From NCBI GenBank assembly GCA_003644175.1, contig QNBS01000117.1, forward strand, positions 1 to 7,252: a DNA stretch of 7,252 bases, in the 5' to 3' direction. Source of the DNA: Planctomycetota bacterium. Its GTDB lineage: Bacteria; Planctomycetota; Phycisphaerae; Sedimentisphaerales; Anaerohalosphaeraceae. Made by a program: the position numbers and the translations under genes. The notes below the pieces were generated by a model that saw only the letters and a list, made by a program, of their open reading frames with translations, ran no database searches and was not told the origin of the DNA. This document shows positions 5,606 through 7,252 of this stretch, piece after piece. Within the stretch, counting starts at the first letter, position 1. Each line of letters begins with the position of its first letter.

Positions 5606-6250
5606 CTATACGCCTGCCGCCTGGAGCCAGCGTTCGGCGATCCATGCGTGGGCCCAGGTAAAGGGATGGACCATGTCCTCTGCCCATTGGGCGGGCGGGA
5701 TCCTGCCGATTTGCTCATCGATGTGCTTTTGAAGCGGCACAAGGACCGCGTCAAACTCCACGGCCAGACGGCCGGCGACATCGATGTAGTGGCGCAGGTC
5801 GCCGAACATGACGTCATTGTCGTCGTCGCAGAACATAAACGGTTCCATCAGCACAATGCGGCTGTCGCACTGCGTCTGGGCCGTCTCCAGCATGTACCGG
5901 CAGTTGTCCTCGTACTCGGCCGGCGCAACACCCTTGACCGCGGCGTCGCTGTCGTTATGGCAATACCACAGGTCGTTAATCCCGATCATGAGACTGAGGA
6001 TGTCGGGCTGCTCCTGGAGGCAGTCGCGGTCCCATCGCCACTTCAGCGACCGAGTCGTGTCGCCGTTGACGCCTTTATTGACTATTTTAAGGTTCAACTG
6101 CGGGTAACGCGCAAGCAGCAGATTGCCCGCAAAAAAGACATAACCCTGTCCCAGCCTGTCAACGCCCACCTCACGCCGCCCGGCATCGGTGATACTGTCC
6201 CCGATAAAAAGTATCGTCTCATTCGCCTCAAATTCAATTCGATCCGCCAC
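5606..6250 (-). CDS. SGNH/GDSL-family hydrolase (probable carbohydrate or lipid esterase)
   Basis: A 214-residue cytoplasmic protein, about the normal length of a single-domain SGNH hydrolase. Block I is FIGDSITD with nucleophile Ser19; block II is NKGVNGD with oxyanion-hole Gly63; block III is GIND with Asn92; block V is EDMVHP with Asp192 and His195 completing the catalytic set. It would cleave an ester, for example an acetyl or acyl group on a sugar; the GDSITDAGR start and GINDLW block resemble the rhamnogalacturonan-acetylesterase-like bacterial subgroup. Substrate is not inferable. There is no signal peptide or lipobox. The frame extends four codons to a TTG at 6262, but GGAG lies 6 bases before the GTG at 6250, so GTG is the likelier start. 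It is divergent from uvrC across a 119-base spacer and ~170 bases upstream of the small membrane-protein gene; no functional link is evident. Confidence 0.93.
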   Translation of the reverse strand: MADRIEFEANETILFIGDSITDAGRREVGVDRLGQGYVFFAGNLLLARYPQLNLKIVNKGVNGDTTRSLKWRWDRDCLQEQPDILSLMIGINDLWYCHNDSDAAVKGVAPAEYEDNCRYMLETAQTQCDSRIVLMEPFMFCDDDNDVMFGDLRHYIDVAGRLAVEFDAVLVPLQKHIDEQIGRIPPAQWAEDMVHPFTWAHAWIAERWLQAAGV

Positions 6251-6256
6251 TTTATT

Positions 6257-6260
6257 CTCC
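6257..6260 (-). promoter_or_regulatory. Ribosome binding site deciding the SGNH hydrolase start
   Basis: GGAG on the minus strand, 6 bases before the GTG at 6250. It overlaps the TTG-GAG codons of the longer frame, which itself has no SD, so the GTG is preferred. Confidence 0.5.
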
Positions 6261-6280
6261 AAAACAGAAAATCAAAATAA

Positions 6281-6305
6281 GCAAGCGTCAATTCTATCCG
6301 CTTGC
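6281..6305 (-). terminator. Hairpin plus U-rich tract in the SGNH hydrolase leader (possible attenuator)
   Basis: On the minus strand, GCAAGCG (6305-6299) pairs over 7 bp with CGCTTGC (6287-6281) around an 11-base loop. It is followed at once by a T-rich run (ttattttgattttctgtttt). That is intrinsic-terminator orientation, but it lies ~31 bases before the hydrolase start instead of after a gene. It could attenuate hydrolase expression or stop antisense transcripts arriving from uvrC. The stem is short and the U-run is interrupted. Confidence 0.35.
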
Positions 6306-6328
6306 GATGGTTTTGCAAAGCTTGTCTG

Positions 6329-6357
6329 AATAATGAAAAGTAATACCATTCTCTCAA
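6329..6357 (-). promoter_or_regulatory. Weak candidate promoter for the SGNH hydrolase
   Basis: On the minus strand, TTGAGA (6357-6352, five of six consensus bases) lies 17 bases before ATTATT (6334-6329, three of six). It would place the hairpin at 6281-6305 within the transcribed leader. It overlaps the bases just before the uvrC start, so the two divergent genes would share this short control region. Confidence 0.25.
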
Positions 6358-6369
6358 AAAGCCGATAGA

Positions 6370-7252
6370 ATGAACCCAATGGCGGCAAAGAGACAAAAAG
6401 ACAGGCTCGAGGTCATCCGCGAAAGGATCAAGTCGTTTCCGACGGGGCCGGGTCTTTATTTTATGAAGGCGCCCGGCGACGTTGTGCTCTATATCGGCAA
6501 GGCCAGGAACCTTCGCGCCCGCGTTGCCGGTTATTTCCAGCCCGGCGCAGACCTCATGACCAGCCGCGGGCCCAAAATCCTGGAAATGATAAACAAAGTC
6601 GAAACAGTCGATTATCTGGAAGCGAAAAGCGAAGTCGACGCCATCCTCCAGGAAGCACGACTGATCAAGGACATTCGCCCCGCTTACAACACGGCCCTGG
6701 TCGACAACAAGACGTTTCCATATATGGAGATCACGACGAGAGAGCAGTTTCCCGGCGTCTACATCACACGCAATCCGCGCAATGCACGAAGCAGGCTCTT
6801 CGGACCCTTTACCGGCGCGCGCGACTTGCGGGCGGTGCTCGTTGTGCTGCAAAAGATATTCAAGTTTCGCACGTGCAATCTGTCCATCCGCGCCGACGAC
6901 GACAAGCGACGCTTCTTTCGTCCGTGCATTCTTTACAGCATCAAACAGTGCACAGCGCCGTGTGCGATGCGCATCGAGAGAGAAGAATACAGAAAGCTCA
7001 TCAACGATCTTGTCAGGTTCCTGCAGTCCAGGCGCTCGACCGTTCTGCGAACGCTGAAAAAGCAAATGGATACCGCCGCCGCGGCGAGGGATTATGAAGC
7101 CGCCGCAATGTATCGCGATCGCATTCGGCTGATAGAGCGGCTCGACGATCGCGGCACGGTGGAGGGCAACGTCCAGCCGGAGGTGTTCGCGGCCGACCCT
7201 TGCGAAGCGCTCCTGAAGCTGCAAAAGCTCCTGACCGCCGCCAACCCGATCA
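6370..7252 (+). CDS. uvrC: Excinuclease ABC subunit C (UvrC), N-terminal part, runs off window
   Basis: 294 codons are visible from the ATG at 6370; a second in-frame ATG at 6379 is possible, and neither has an SD. UvrC makes the dual incisions in nucleotide excision repair with UvrA and UvrB. The GIY-YIG nuclease domain, which makes the 3' incision, spans ~20-105: Gly28-Leu-Tyr30, Tyr41-Ile-Gly43, Lys44, Arg51, metal-binding Glu95 (ILQEARLIK) and RPAYN. Cys169, 186, 194 and 198 match the four-cysteine set reported to hold a [4Fe-4S] cluster in E. coli UvrC. The UvrB-binding UVR motif is at ~228-258 (DYEAAAMYRDRI). Oddity: only ~20 residues after it the sequence already resembles the helix before the C-terminal RNase H-like domain (ALLKLQKLLTAANPI), so the usual ~100-residue intervening segment seems missing. 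The catalytic Asp/Asp/His of the second nuclease lie beyond the window. Confidence 0.95.
   Translation, partial: MNPMAAKRQKDRLEVIRERIKSFPTGPGLYFMKAPGDVVLYIGKARNLRARVAGYFQPGADLMTSRGPKILEMINKVETVDYLEAKSEVDAILQEARLIKDIRPAYNTALVDNKTFPYMEITTREQFPGVYITRNPRNARSRLFGPFTGARDLRAVLVVLQKIFKFRTCNLSIRADDDKRRFFRPCILYSIKQCTAPCAMRIEREEYRKLINDLVRFLQSRRSTVLRTLKKQMDTAAAARDYEAAAMYRDRIRLIERLDDRGTVEGNVQPEVFAADPCEALLKLQKLLTAANPI

Noticed and set aside
5417..6280. A 287-codon plus-strand open frame opposite the SGNH hydrolase.
   Set aside because: The minus strand carries all SGNH blocks in order. The plus-strand product has no motif and extends through intergenic sequence.
6094..7224. A 376-codon open frame on the minus strand opposite uvrC.
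   Set aside because: The plus strand gives a full set of UvrC motifs (GIY-YIG, four Cys, UVR). The minus frame has no recognisable domain and overlaps the start of the SGNH gene; it is a shadow of a GC-biased gene.

Overview
The window reads as bacterial chromosome of moderate, slightly GC-rich composition, dense in genes and rich in signalling. No transposase, phage gene, tRNA, rRNA or CRISPR array is visible. The taxon cannot be fixed from sequence alone. Starts vary between ATG and GTG, Shine-Dalgarno (SD) strength is uneven, and there are many PAS/LuxR signalling proteins beside a compact-looking UvrC and a cytoplasmic SGNH hydrolase. Together these would suit an environmental, possibly anaerobic, member of the Planctomycetota or a similar lineage, but that is a low-confidence impression.

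Layout. Bases 2-442 (+) are the C-terminal end of a methyl-accepting chemotaxis protein. It converges on a block of minus-strand signalling genes, with a hairpin at 475-510 between them. In transcription order (right to left) the block is: a 55-residue single-helix membrane protein that is easily missed (5436-5269); a soluble three-PAS histidine kinase of the NarX/DegS type (5088-3097); a LuxR/NarL-type response regulator overlapping the kinase stop by ATGA (3100-2450); a second, paralogous LuxR-type regulator (2249-1590); and two paralogous stand-alone receiver proteins (1348-956 and 925-521). To the right, a minus-strand SGNH/GDSL hydrolase (6250-5606) is divergent from uvrC, which starts at 6370 (+) and runs off the window.

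How the genes may work together. The kinase and the regulator at 3100-2450 are almost certainly a cognate pair: they are translationally coupled, and HisKA_3 kinases normally partner NarL-type regulators. The second LuxR regulator has a nearly matching DNA-binding helix but an altered receiver (Ala at the Thr/Ser switch), so it may share target sites while responding differently to phosphorylation. The two stand-alone receivers could be CheY-like outputs or phosphate sinks for the same kinase, or belong to another system. All sensing parts of the kinase are cytoplasmic PAS domains, one with a cysteine cluster. Any membrane link would need another protein; the small membrane protein upstream is a candidate only by position.

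The points most worth following are the small membrane protein and its promoter region with flanking direct repeats, the divergent receiver of the second LuxR regulator, the cysteine-rich PAS domain, the very short UVR-to-catalytic-domain linker in UvrC, and two leader-type hairpins (1463-1494 and 6281-6305).
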